Positions 1-11,937 of a DNA stretch of 64,000 nucleotides are shown piece after piece. Source of the DNA: Chondrosia reniformis (Eukaryota > Porifera > Demospongiae > Chondrillida > Chondrillidae); contig OX359189.1 in NCBI GenBank assembly GCA_947172415.1, positions 1,076,501-1,140,500 on the forward strand, given 5' to 3'. A program made the position numbers and the translations under genes. The notes beneath the pieces are model-generated. The model was given only the letters and a program-made list of their open reading frames with translations. It did not search any database and was not told the DNA's origin. Each line of letters begins with the position of its first letter. The stretch's first letter is position 1.

Positions 1-3000
1 TCAGGGGAGTATACGACAACTCTAGCCTCTATGTATTGTGTTCGATTATTGGGTCTGCCATTATCAGTTGCAGTTATGTTGAATGTATAAGTGGTTACAT
101 TAGCCATTTCTGGTACAGCATCCCTTGTTCTAATAACTCCAGAATTAGGATCAATTTCTAGGAAATTCAAAATATCATCTGAAGCAGAGAGGCCATATGT
201 AATTACATTATCAGCACCGTCTCCATCTGTGGCAGAGGCTTGAAATAGTCTAGTACCAATAACGGCTGTGTAAATTGTTTCTCCTTGATACGTATCAGCA
301 TCAAATTCAGGAGTGAATTCATTGACGTCATCAACATTGATGGTTATATTGATAGATGTAGCCAGTGGTGGTATTCCACCATCTTGAGCAGTGATAGATA
401 TAACATGAACACTAGTATTTTCATAGTCTAGTGGCTGGATCACAAATAGAGTGCCGTTGATAATTGAAAACCTTCCACTTGAATCATTAAGAGATAAAAC
501 AACATCGCCACTAGCTCCAGTGTCAAGATCCTCTACATAAATGGTTGAAATTTCTTCATTAGCTGGTCCATTTTCTTCAATAACAATGTCACTGATAATA
601 TTATTGAATTCTTCGGTAAAAACTGGAGAATGGTCATTTACTTCTACTATTAAAATTGTGATCATCAGCGTGTCATTTGACATAAGCCCTGCAGCATCAG
701 CAATGGTTACATTGAATGTATATTCATCCTGTCTGCTTCTTCTCAAAGTATTGTTTACTGTCAAGTTTCCACTCACTGAATCCAATTCAAAGTCCACGCT
801 TTCAGGAGAGAGAGAAAACTGTATTTCACCATTGACTCCAATGTCACTGTCATCAGCTTGAATTGTAACTACTACATCTCCTCTCTGAGCATCTTCTTGC
901 ACATAATAGCGTTCCATAAGTATGTCTGCAATAAAGTATGGCGTGTTATCATTTACATCCTCAACGGTAAAAGTTATGTTGGAAGTTGATGTTCTGTAAA
1001 ATTCAGGTTCACCATCATCTCTTGCTACAACTGAAAAGTAATATGTATCTCTTGTTTCTCGATCAAAAGAAGCATTAAGGTACAGATCTGAACCATTGAG
1101 GTAGAAGAATTCTGAGTCGGTACCCTCTAATCCAATCAAAATGGGACTCCCTTCATCACCTGTGTCATCATCTGTAACAGAAATGGACAAAACAGGATCC
1201 ACGGGAACAGAATTTTCAGGAGCAGTTGGAGTATATGGAAGCTCTTGAAACACTGGATCAAAGTCATTTCTAGGTGCAACGCGAATAAGAAAAGAACCAT
1301 TTCCTCTGTTGCTAGGGGTACCAAGATCATAAACTTCAACTTCTATTGTAACATTTTCAGGAGTCAAGTCATCATTCACAGTAATGCTACCATTGATTGC
1401 ATCAATTGCAAAGGGAACAGTATTTACAATTTCATAACGAATTTCAGAATTAACTGTTCCTGGTTCATCAAGGTCAACACCAATTGCCTGCAATACAAAG
1501 GTTCCACTAGTGTAAGATGCACTAATGAGCTCAGAGTCCCTAAAGAAAACCAAATATGTCATATATATATATATATGTATATATACAAGTATTACAAGTA
1601 CGTACGTACATTATCTTATACATAAATATATGGAAAATATACTTTTACAAATACCATTTAAGATAAAGATTACAAAGAGACAAAACATGACAGGTAACAC
1701 ATTTAGGGGCTTAATCTAGACCATTTTACTTCTGATTTACTGCTACTGATAGTCAGTTGTATTGATTATTTAAATCATTTTACGAGTGATCTTGGACATA
1801 TGGTTGACATGTGCATGGAGAATGGAACAGCATTACCTAAGACTCTCTATCTAGTCATTTGTAAGCGTAGGAATTGTATTTTATACTCCACTAGGCCAGG
1901 TAATGTATACACTGATATATAACTCACCCTGAGTTGTCCAAATAAGGTGATTGATCATTAAAATCTAGTAGGCAGATAATGACTTGAGTGGAGTCAATAT
2001 TCGGGGGAGTAGTACTCCTTATAAAAACTGTAAAATTATACTTGTCCAGTGTTTCTCTATCAAGATGAGCAGCATTGCTAACAAAGAGGTTAGGAGTGTT
2101 GGTAGTGAAGCCAAAGACAGTTTCTGTCTTTGTTGGATCGGTATCACTGACTGTGCTATTAGGATCAATAAAGTATTCAAATCCAGATGCTATAGAATGG
2201 TATAACAATAAAACTGTATATTTGCATTAAGTAAACAGACACATAAAGCAAAACAAACTATATAAATATAGGGTTCAAAATTCGCACTTTTTGCTGTGGT
2301 TTAGTCTAAATTTCAATGTTAAACATATAGTCTATTATTCTCAATATTCAAGTATACCTTATATCGGATCAGTTATTTACCTAGCCAATCAAAGTGATCA
2401 CTACAGTCTGGACAGGCTGCTTTTAAAGGAGTGTTCTAAATATAGCACCAAATTACTTCCCCCACAATCTTAATTAGATTAAGGACTTTGATAATGATAT
2501 TCATTAGTGTCTGACCCACCCTTAAACCCAAATCTTCATTAGTGTAAAGGTTAAATTCCTACATTGCTTATTGTTATTACTCCTTGAATAAACAAATAAT
2601 ATTAATTTGGGCAGTAAACTGTATTCCACATTCTTGTGTGCTATGAAGAACTTAAGCCATAGCAGATTAATCATTTCCTGTTTTTCATCCACCACTTTGT
2701 GGATTCATGGGCAAAACAGCGATCCTATTTTAATGTTTTTTAGTGAAATCTATATACCTTTCCCTAGTGCCATCAATCAGGAATAGCATAACATACATCA
2801 TAAAATAGAGGCAACTTGTGTAATATCAGAGGCAAAGCCATGCACTAGCACATTCCACTTGTGGCACAACTCATTTAGAAGATTGTATACGTACAGTAAT
2901 TGCTTCATTTGCTTGAAATATCTCAGGCCTGCTTGTCCCTGTAGACTTAAAGGCACTTCCAAGGATAAAACCAGGAAATGAATCTGCTATGTCCTTAAGA

Positions 3001-4099
3001 ATTCTGCAATTTTTTTAAATAATACTCTTTTGATCTAAAGTCAGCATGCAATTGTATAAAGCTTTACTTTCATTTGCTTCACAGATTAGGAAAGTATGCT
3101 TAAAGTAATCAGATATATCAACAGTATGTTTGTAGAACATCATAATAATATTGTTCACTTGATTATGAATTCAGCTTACAAGTGTCTCCTGTAATGTCTA
3201 ATAACCCAATTATATAGCCATTCTCAAGTGACTCAGAAATGTTGAAACGATATTCCTCTTGCACAAACAGTGGAGGTACTACTGCCTCAGGAACTGAGAT
3301 CTGCACTATTTCTTCAATTTCATCAACAGAATCATTAATGGATACCTATATAAGTTGAAGTAACCAATAAAAAGGTTTACAGGGAAACTTATAATAGAAT
3401 CTTCAACTAAATCAGACCTACTGTGATGAATACGGCAAATGATCGACTCTCAGTTGCATTGATTGCTTCAATCATTACTGTTCCATTGGAGAATACAGTA
3501 ACTGGATCAGCATTGTTCAGACCTACACCACTGTCAGCCACAACTAGATGATGGAGAAGAGGAAGGAGTTTAACCTATCACTAAAATAATGTAATCTTAG
3601 CAGAAGCAATAGATCGCCTCCATCGCAAGAAACTTTCAGTGTTGAATACGGATACCAAGTTCTAGCTTCATATCTTTTTTTGGAGTTACAGTCAGAAATA
3701 ACGTTACAGTAGTAGCTACACTAACCTCCACTAGTGAGTTCGAATGTGAACGTGGCTCCTTCGAGAGTTGATGTTACCTACAATGTGACATATAGATAGA
3801 TACCATTCGGGCCATGCAGGGCGTATTTCATGTACTGCATAGCTATTCGACTACACTCCTATGGCATGCAATTCTGTTGTGACTAACTAATAGTTCCACT
3901 GTTGTTGGTTCGTATCGCGATGCTTGAATAATGGGATTGTTCAAAGTGATCTCTGAAAGGAAAAATGAAACATTTGCATTATATTTGGGCAAACGCGAAT
4001 AAATGGAACTTTACCTCCTGCTTTTGCATTATGCAGGACCGCAAGAAAAAGGAACGCAAAGACGAACGAAGTAACATCCTTCCGCCTAGGCCCTTTCAT
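1..4099 (-). CDS. Cadherin-repeat adhesion protein, 5' portion (3' end outside window)
   Basis: Eight coding exons on the minus strand join in phase: 4015-4099, 3888-3952, 3726-3777, 3422-3543, 3180-3345, 2891-2986, 1928-2189 and 1-1539 (continuing past the left edge). Exon 1 encodes a basic N-terminus plus hydrophobic stretch (FVFAFLFLAVL) ending AKA, a signal peptide; its phase-1 donor is usual for secreted proteins. The large exon reads through at least five cadherin repeats, with DRET, DxND (DVNDNTP, EVNDHSP, DVNEFTP) and DxD/LDxE calcium-binding motifs at roughly 110-residue spacing. Repeats upstream of residue 250 are divergent and may not bind calcium. Family knowledge: such proteins mediate calcium-dependent cell adhesion or planar polarity at the plasma membrane. 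No membrane segment is visible because the C-terminus lies outside, so FAT-like, Dachsous-like or sponge-specific cadherin cannot be separated. The acceptor before 2986 (ATAG) is weak, but is the only one that keeps the frame. Confidence 0.88.
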
Positions 4100-4340
4100 T
4101 TTAATTCACGGAGTGTCAGTTCACTGACAATCTACTTTCGAAGAAAGTTCCCTCCCTTCTCTGGTACTGGACACGCCCAACGACCCTTTATACGCCCCCA
4201 TATGAAATCATCAAAATAATATTTAATATTCATAATAAGAAAAAAATGAGAAAAGGTAATGTATCTATGTTAATTGGACAAGAAATGAGAGCTTCCAAAT
4301 TACATTTAATTTAACACACAATGTTCAAACCAGAAACACC

Positions 4341-6056
4341 TTACTGTTTTAAGAGAGAAATTAATAGGTCTGATGGTTGTCTGAACAGTTGATTTTCTGT
4401 GTCAGTGCCCAGTTCATAGTCCATTGCATGCCATTCAGGGTCACGAAATGAAAACAACAACCAGCTCCATCCTTCTTGCATAAACAGTTCCTTCATATCA
4501 CCCAAAAAATCCTTAAAACCGGGAAGATACCGCACACAACCGAATTCACAGCATATTATTCTCTTTGAACTGACAGCAAACTCTCTACGCCATTTATTGA
4601 CAACACTAAATGCACTTTTAATAATTTCCTTATTAAAGGGTTTTCCCTCTGGAATTTCACAGGGATATCCCCTAAGGGGGTGGAGCTCCAAGGTTTGTGT
4701 AATGTCAGTTGGACCATACATATGAATACCATATGCCACATGACAGTCTTCCACCGGTTTTAAGGTAAACATGGACAAGGGACTTCCCCAGTGCAAAGGC
4801 TTCAAGATAATAATGGTGTCTGGATCACTCTTACGAATTCTTTTGATAGCTGCTTGGTAAAATTCATTTAATATGTCGCTTCCATCCATGGTCGGTTCAT
4901 CTAAATCTCCAACTGTCTCGTCCACCTCTGAGAATGGCTCATTTATGAGGTCATAACCTGCTATGCAACCCTTCAATTCCACAATATGATCTACAAGAGT
5001 TCCCCAAAATTCAATTACCCTCTCTCTTACAGCTGCACTTGACCAAAATGCTAGCTTTTTATCATCCTTTGTGTAAAAATGGCAGCCTGGTAGATCAGAA
5101 AAGGTCAAAATTACTTTTAAACCTAAAAAATCAATTTTTCTCAAAACTTCCTTCAATCTACCAACTGTTTTAGCCAAATGCTCTGTATCTTCTCTCACAG
5201 ACGTAGCCTGCCTGTTGATAAGGTACTGCAAGTCCTTTGCGTCACCAACTGCTCCACACCGTACCACCTGTGCCCCATAGAAGAAGGCCGCATCAGACAG
5301 ATCAAGCTGGCAAGCCGGTTCCGACATCATGTTGAAGCCAACAAATCCTTTATCCCATAGATCAGCAGAACTACAAGAGACTTTAGCTTTGGAGAACACG
5401 GAAAAAGGTTGTCCAATTCCTTTGGGCCAATCTGCTTCATAGAGAAACTTGTAAAAAGCATCAGCCAAGCCCTTTACAGACCATTCACTTGGATAAGTTT
5501 CAGGAATGTCACACTGGGCCTGATCTAACTTTACCTTTGAAATGAATGTCTTACTAATCTGACTGATTGCATAAGACCCCCACCATAATCCAAGGGCTAA
5601 AAATGAGGTCTGGTCTTCAGTAATACAGCCTATAGCCCAACTGGGAAGGACGACAATGCCATCTAGAATTACATGTACAGGTCGAGCCACGGAATTGTCA
5701 CCATAGCAGGCCACATTTTCACCATACCAAAAGCTTATCGCCGAATCTACCTTGTGATGAGGAAATATTCTACATCCTCTGCTACAAAGAACACAATCAG
5801 GTGAATCCTCTATTTGCTGACTAATCTCAGAGACGAAACCATCCTTGATATCACATGTCAGAGGAAGAATGATTATAGTTTCGCCTTTGAATTGAGATTT
5901 TGAGGTCAGACACTGCACGAATATCTCCCCTATCGAGTTACCACTGCCTTCGGTTGGCCATACTTGTACACGGGACTTTTGTTTAGTATTTCTGCATTGT
6001 GACTCAAGCTTTCGGAGCAAACTTGAGTTTTCCTCTTTCGGTACAAGAAACAACAT
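4341..6056 (-). CDS. Intronless 571-aa protein with C-terminal GH5 (cellulase-type) glycoside hydrolase domain
   Basis: One uninterrupted frame from ATG at 6056 to TAA at 4341. Residues about 235-571 look like a (beta/alpha)8 glycoside hydrolase of family 5: GYDLINEP at 367-374 carries the expected acid/base Glu373 after Asn372; HMYGP follows at 445; ICCEFG at 501-506 carries the expected nucleophile Glu504; an aromatic cluster (GWSWLLF) follows at 529-535. These are the GH5 hallmarks in the usual order. Residues 1-230 contain an alpha/beta-like part (IIILPLTCDIKDG, ILDGIVVLPSW) that I do not recognise; a glycosyltransferase-like fold is only a guess. No signal peptide is evident, which is odd for a polysaccharide hydrolase and suggests a cytosolic enzyme. 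Lack of introns, among neighbours with 2-14 exons, could mean retroposition or horizontal acquisition. The substrate cannot be read from the sequence. Confidence 0.82.
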   Translation of the reverse strand: MLFLVPKEENSSLLRKLESQCRNTKQKSRVQVWPTEGSGNSIGEIFVQCLTSKSQFKGETIIILPLTCDIKDGFVSEISQQIEDSPDCVLCSRGCRIFPHHKVDSAISFWYGENVACYGDNSVARPVHVILDGIVVLPSWAIGCITEDQTSFLALGLWWGSYAISQISKTFISKVKLDQAQCDIPETYPSEWSVKGLADAFYKFLYEADWPKGIGQPFSVFSKAKVSCSSADLWDKGFVGFNMMSEPACQLDLSDAAFFYGAQVVRCGAVGDAKDLQYLINRQATSVREDTEHLAKTVGRLKEVLRKIDFLGLKVILTFSDLPGCHFYTKDDKKLAFWSSAAVRERVIEFWGTLVDHIVELKGCIAGYDLINEPFSEVDETVGDLDEPTMDGSDILNEFYQAAIKRIRKSDPDTIIILKPLHWGSPLSMFTLKPVEDCHVAYGIHMYGPTDITQTLELHPLRGYPCEIPEGKPFNKEIIKSAFSVVNKWRREFAVSSKRIICCEFGCVRYLPGFKDFLGDMKELFMQEGWSWLLFSFRDPEWHAMDYELGTDTENQLFRQPSDLLISLLKQ

Positions 6057-6136
6057 GGTTGTTTAGAAGTCACATGATAAAGTTAAATACGTCATATCAA
6101 TGAATCTCATTTTATAGTTTTCAGCAGAGGGACAGG
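6057..6136. promoter_or_regulatory. Bidirectional promoter between GH5 gene and Ig receptor
   Basis: Only 80 bp separate the two start codons, which point away from each other. Both promoters and both 5' UTRs must fit here or overlap the opposite gene. No TATA box in either direction is convincing. Inferred from position only. Confidence 0.5.
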
Positions 6137-8156
6137 ATGAATCATTTGTTACTTCCACTGCTGCTGCCCTTTCTAGTCCAAGGTTAGCCGATGTCTCTAA
6201 TTTTACCAGCTAGTGTTTCAAGACATCGTTAAGGAAGTGATTCCATGTTACCTGCTTGCTCATAAAGCTTAAACATTTGTAGGGATTCCAAAGTTGACGA
6301 CCGAAGTTGTCGAAGTTTTGAATGTTTCCGAAAGTACGGAAATAGAATTATCTTGCAGGAGCAGCGAGACAGTTAGTATCGCTTGGTATTATAATGACGA
6401 TCCGGATTTATCCATGATAAATGCGTCCATCAGTGGTGATAACATCTCCTCGATATTGAGGGCCTATTTATCTGTCAACCAATCCGGTGTGTTTATCTGC
6501 AGAGCCGCAAACAGAGAAGGCTATGATTCGCTAGCGTTTGTTGTTTTGGTCGGAAGTGAGTGGTTACTATAACCTATATCTATATATTCGTGTCTTCTTT
6601 ATCTGTTTGGTATAATAGCTATATATAGAAAAAGTGTCTCTATATATGTCCTGTCCTTGCTATATAGACCATCACCAATTGTATTTATCTCATGCACTTA
6701 CACCACAAAACAGTCACTTAGTTATAATTATAATAATATATGGTATAACTCTTTGGGATAACCCATTGCAAGTTGTATAGCAGTTAGATTTTACATTACC
6801 TGAATCTCTAAATTAAAGTACAAATGAGAGCCTTTATTAATTATAAAGCTTAGATTAAACCTGCAACTGATGGATTTTGATATAAAATTCATTTTATACA
6901 GAGCTCAAATTTCAAGTGTTTATGCTAGCTATAGATATAAGAGCCTGCCTGTGGATTGCCTTACCAGTGGGCTACAATTGCATTCTCTCATTCCTTGTAT
7001 AGGGCCCCCTAGGATAACTGTAGGTGCTAAAACAACCATTAGGACAACCCTAAATCAGGTAATTCCATTTGGGTGTCTCTATGGTAACCCAACCCAGCCT
7101 TCAATGCCAGCTGATACAGTGACATGGTACAAAGAGAGGGTAAGTTTTGATATTAAGTGTGAAGATATTGTGTCATAAGTATCTCTTTATATGAAACTTA
7201 TGTAGTCAGGGAAGGATGATGTAATTACACAGACAACAGCGGACAGCAATATTTATGTTGCTCCAGATGACTTTCAGCTAGTAATAACTACAACTGAAAT
7301 GACAGATGATAGATTTTACTGTGTTGCACAGAATTCATTTGGTACTTCAACGTCAGATCAAGTAGCGGTTTCTCTTCTTAACAATCCTCCCTCTGGTAAG
7401 TCTTCAACTGACTAACTCTTACTTAATGTATAGAACATCTGTTACTTATTTTAATCTACTCTGTTAAATTACCAGACACTCCAACATCTAGGATGGAGAA
7501 TCTATACTTAGTAGATACCCAAACAGGGTCACTAACATGCTGTGAACAATTTGGAAGGAAAATGTTTAACATAAAATGGTTACGAAATGGCCAACTTTTA
7601 GGTAGTCTGGAAAATATGAGAATTATTGAAGTGGGTGGAGTCAGGGGAGTCTACTGTTGTGAGCTGCGTGACAGTGGTACACTTGTGACCACATACTGTG
7701 CCTATGTCTTGCCTAGAGGTTTGTGCCACATGCAAAATGATTTTGTGTTCTGGAAGTTTTATACATTTTCATATGAAAATATAGTTTATATTTGTTCTAC
7801 TGACCAATTAACTCTTAGCAATAGCTACATTTTTTGTTCTCTACTAGAGAGTCCATCATTTGTGGTACAGCCAAGGACAGTTGTAACAGCAATGGCTGGT
7901 CAGAAGGTAGCTTTGGTGGCCACTGCAAATGGTGTCAATGCACCAGTCATTGATTGGTTCATCAATGGATCCAACGTCCCACTTGAACCAAATTCCAAAT
8001 TTTCTATATTGAAGAATGAGAGATGGAGCTACTTGATAATTAACAATGTCAGTGCCAACGACAGTGGTATCTATGTATACTCTGCTTCCAACTTCATAAC
8101 AGCAACAACGTCTTTTGTCAATGTTCAGATCGTGGATCCATGTGAGATAAATCTTC

Positions 8157-8196
<40 letters not shown>

Positions 8197-10555
8197 TGAC
8201 TTTTCAGTTAAATTTTATTCCACTATTTATTGTAACTTTACAACATGAGTCGTGAATCGAACTGTTAATCTACTTAGCTGAACTTCCTGTTTATTATTCA
8301 CATGTAGTTGTGGGACCCAACCTTGTTTCTGATCCTGGAGCTGAATATGATGACAATTCTTGGTCTCTTCAGGGCTCAGCCATCAAATCAGGTACTTCAC
8401 ACTGAATTAATTATTTGCAAGATTTTAGTAGGACTTTCAGCCTTTTCAGGTACATGCTGACTTTATTCTCTTTGTACAGTGTTTGGTGAAAATGTTTTTC
8501 AACTTCCATTAATTTCCAATCCTCCACTTATAACTCAAAACATTGTGATACCTGCTAATGTGCAAAGATTGAGAATAAGGTATATACCTAACAGTACTTA
8601 CGTATGTACATGAGAACCTATTGTTTTCTAATATGAGAATATTATTTATTACCAGGCCCATATAAATGGTCATATTATTATAGATCTTGATTTATTAAAT
8701 ATATATTTACTTATATAGCCAGTTGTTACTCATTGTTGGTCATATATATATAGTGCTCGTAAACGTCAGAGTGCCTCAGCTAATGGTACCAGCCCATTTA
8801 TTGATCTTATGATTGGAGGGTCATCTTATCGATTGAACTGGGATAAACATTTCAGCTCTGACTGGCTGTCTTCATTTGCTGATATTACACTGGATGCACC
8901 AAGTGATTCACGACTTAGTGCTCTCCTCTCTGCTACATATGAGATAACAAGTGGCCCTATTGGCAGTGGAAGTGTCTACTTTGATGATATATCAGTGGTA
9001 ACATTGGAGGCTGTCCCATCAAATGGTAGGTGTGGCAGTTTGTATTCGGGGTACGTATCTCCCTTCAGTGTGCACTTATGGCTGTATATAATAGTAGCTA
9101 TCCTGGATGTACGTATATGTGTATGTACGTAATTATTAAGTATGTAAGTATTAAGTATATATTTACATGTACAGAAAGAATTAAAGAATTAGTGGTAAAT
9201 AGTATATATGTACGTACACCAAACCATATTGAATAAGGTAACATCCCTATGATCTTGTATATACGTATGTACGTACCTATAATGAGTTACATGTTAGTCC
9301 TTGCATATACGTATGTAGTAGTCAAGTTTATTTGCCTGATATTATTAGTCAATATCACTTTTAATGACAGATTCTGATCTTACATCTGATGAGATTGATT
9401 ATTTGCCAATAATAATTGGTGTATCAACTGGAGGAGCTGTTCTGGTGCTGCTTGGCCTATTGATTGTTTGCTGTTGGTGCTGTTGTAGATATTACAGGAG
9501 GTACAGCACAGCACAGACCTTCGTACACAGTGTTGTCAACATCATTATCTCAGCACATCGTTATACAATACCACCTGCTTTTGTATTCATATAAATAATC
9601 TAAAATGCCATTTTTACTATATATATTTTTTCTAGAGACTTTATGCAACTAAACCTAGTGAGATCTTAGGATTTGAATCATTTTAAAATACACATATGAG
9701 TAGTTTGTAGTTATCATTATTAATATAGGGAAAATATACCAGTGATGAGGAAAGAATCAACATTAAAGAGAAGGCTGCATAACTTCAGAGCTAGATTCAG
9801 TGTAAGTCTGTGTACGTAGTTAAACTTAAACACTATTTCCTGTAGATACAGTTGATAGAATATGAATAAACCAAATACGCGGACACAGGAATTTTCCCGA
9901 TTTATGACTTAGTGTATTCAAGCATATATTCGTAGAGTTTTGGATGAGGATACCAACTCTCCTTCTTCCTTTCCCCTCTGTTTCTGTTCCTAGGTATAGA
10001 CCATCCTTAGATGTTCCCTTTTACTTTGTAAATCTTGTCTGTATGCAGCTAAAGGAGCGTCATGGCAATGCTTCAGTAATGGACAAGTCTACTGCACAGA
10101 AGGAGGAGAATAATCTCTATGACACTATTGAAGATCCCGAATATGCCGATGTAAAGCCACCAGTTGCAATGGAGCACAGAGTATTGATAGAAGATATAGA
10201 TGAACCTGCCTACTACATTGAAGGTCCCTCCTCTGTTCCCAAGCAGACTGATAGCAAATCCAACCTCTTAGGGCCTCCTTCTGCAAAACAATCACAAACC
10301 AGTCTCAACAGTAGAATGTCCTCTTTTGAGGCATCATCTGACGGCCAATACCTGGAGTTGTTGCCAAGCGACTCAAAGCCCCACAAAGTGACTAGAACTA
10401 CTGGACAACATCCTCAAAGTGATGCCATGGTAACAAATCCAGATGCTGTTGCTAAGGAACACTCCAATAGTGAGGAAGGTTACATCACAGCTGAAGATAT
10501 GTTAAAACAGATTTCATCAGCTCCTCCCCAAGTTAATGAAGATGATTATATGTAG
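6137..10555 (+). CDS. Ig-domain single-pass receptor with phosphotyrosine-motif cytoplasmic tail (782 aa)
   Basis: Twelve exons join in phase: 6137-6182, 6283-6555, 7003-7139, 7206-7395, 7476-7718, 7848-8141, 8308-8391, 8480-8579, 8754-9025, 9371-9500, 9729-9801 and 10049-10555 (2349 nt). Residues 1-15 form a signal peptide (NHLLLPLLLPFLVQ). About four Ig-like domains follow, with the Cys...Trp...Cys pattern: SCR/IAWYY/FICRAANREG; GCLYG/VTWYK/FYCVAQN; LTCC/IKWLR/VYCCEL; and a fourth (VALVATAN/IDWFI/GIYVYSA) that has lost its cysteines. A jelly-roll-like module (about residues 395-545, ending SVYFDDISVV) resembles carbohydrate-binding or galactose-binding-like folds. A membrane helix lies at about 560-585, followed by a Cys/Trp-rich edge and RYYRR. 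The tail has tyrosines in YDTI (638), YADV (646), YYIEG (669-670), YLEL (715), YITA (759) and DDYM (781). There is no kinase domain. Inferred role: surface recognition receptor signalling through SH2 adaptors. Confidence 0.86.
8159..8191. repeat. (CA)n microsatellite in Ig-receptor intron
   Basis: An uninterrupted run of about 16 CA dinucleotides directly after the donor of the exon ending at 8141. It lies wholly in the intron. Confidence 0.95.
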
Positions 10556-11937
10556 AAAACAGTTTATATATTTATCTAACGATTCATTTATTTGTCTTTT
10601 GTATATTATGAAGTATTTGCATGGAAAAAAATTACTTGTTTTACAATAATTTATAAAAATGTACCATATGCATGCTTATATATAGTAGATGGATTCATAA
10701 GCTGGGTTATGCTTCAATATAGATTTTTTAATTTTATATTCCAATATTAATCTCATTATATATGAATTCATCATTATCACCACACAATTGGGATTGTATA
10801 TGTACCATTACACAATGAAAAAGTTTGTTGACAACTGAAATATACATAGTTCTAGATCTATTTAAAAAAGCAAACAATTATATAGCTAATTATCCCAGGG
10901 CACACCACAAGGTGGTAGAAGTACTAGTACTTTATACCCCAAAAATTGGCTTCAACTCTGATTGACACTTCGATCCATGGCCACTAATTGTATCATCATA
11001 AGAGAATTTGAAGCTGCATGAGAACGGTCCAGCATACCTGACCACCCTATATGACCCATTACTAGTTTTTCCCTGCCTCAGCAGTTACATAGAGACTAAG
11101 CTCGACCCTGGTGGATCACAAACTCCCACCAATGAGAATCATCGATCATGTACACACACAGTAGCTGGGAACACTGTACATAGACTGTAGCTCATTGGGA
11201 TCAGTCAGAGGGCTTTTGAGTAGGAACCATCATTGACCTTAAGGAAATATTACAGTGCTTTGCTGAAACTAGAAATTTTAGAGTCAGACAAGAATTTGAA
11301 ATTTTGGAGCATTTCAATGCAAAATGGAATATTTACAGTAATAGTTCATATATACAAACTCTGAAAATTAATGCTTATCAAAAACTTTTGAACATAGAAC
11401 CTTCAATGCATGGGCTCATACATTTATATACATTACATTAGCTACAAGAAGGTAAGACTTGTAGTGAATAAAAGATTAAACATACAAACTATAATAAATG
11501 CTTTTTAAATTACTTTCTAACTGTCACTATCCATCCATTCACATAAATATGCATGTGTACGTAAGTGATATGCAAATGTTTTCATGCTGTAGCAGTATAA
11601 ATTGAGTTGCATAACCTTTGAGTTTAATGCATAGTCTTAATTTTTGTATCCATGTAGTTCTATACATTTGTATTCAAAGAATTCATATTAAATAACATAC
11701 ATACCACTGGGAGTGTACTGGTAGATTCATGGTTACTATACTGTCACCTTGGAATTTTTGTGAAGCCCAAACACCATTTAACCTATAGAAGAGTCTATAT
11801 TTAAAACTGTTAGAAGTCTCCTTGCAACAACTTATACAGCAGGAATATAGTGTTAAAGTGAGTAATTTATTGTTATGTGTATATAGTCATATTTGTACCT
11901 TAGCCCCTACTCTATATGGGTAATTTCTCACTTAGAA
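10556..11937. other. Intergenic region, Ig receptor to Death-GIMAP gene
   Basis: AT-rich spacer of about 1.4 kb between two plus-strand genes. It holds the 3' UTR of the Ig receptor and the promoter of the next gene. Open frames here (for example 11008-11190) are short, lack family signatures and have no fitting splice sites. I see no RNA gene. Confidence 0.6.

Noticed and set aside
9944-10048. Upstream start for the Ig-receptor tail exon
   Set aside because: This part is intronic and overlaps a dispersed-repeat fragment. The acceptor at 10048 continues the frame from exon 11.
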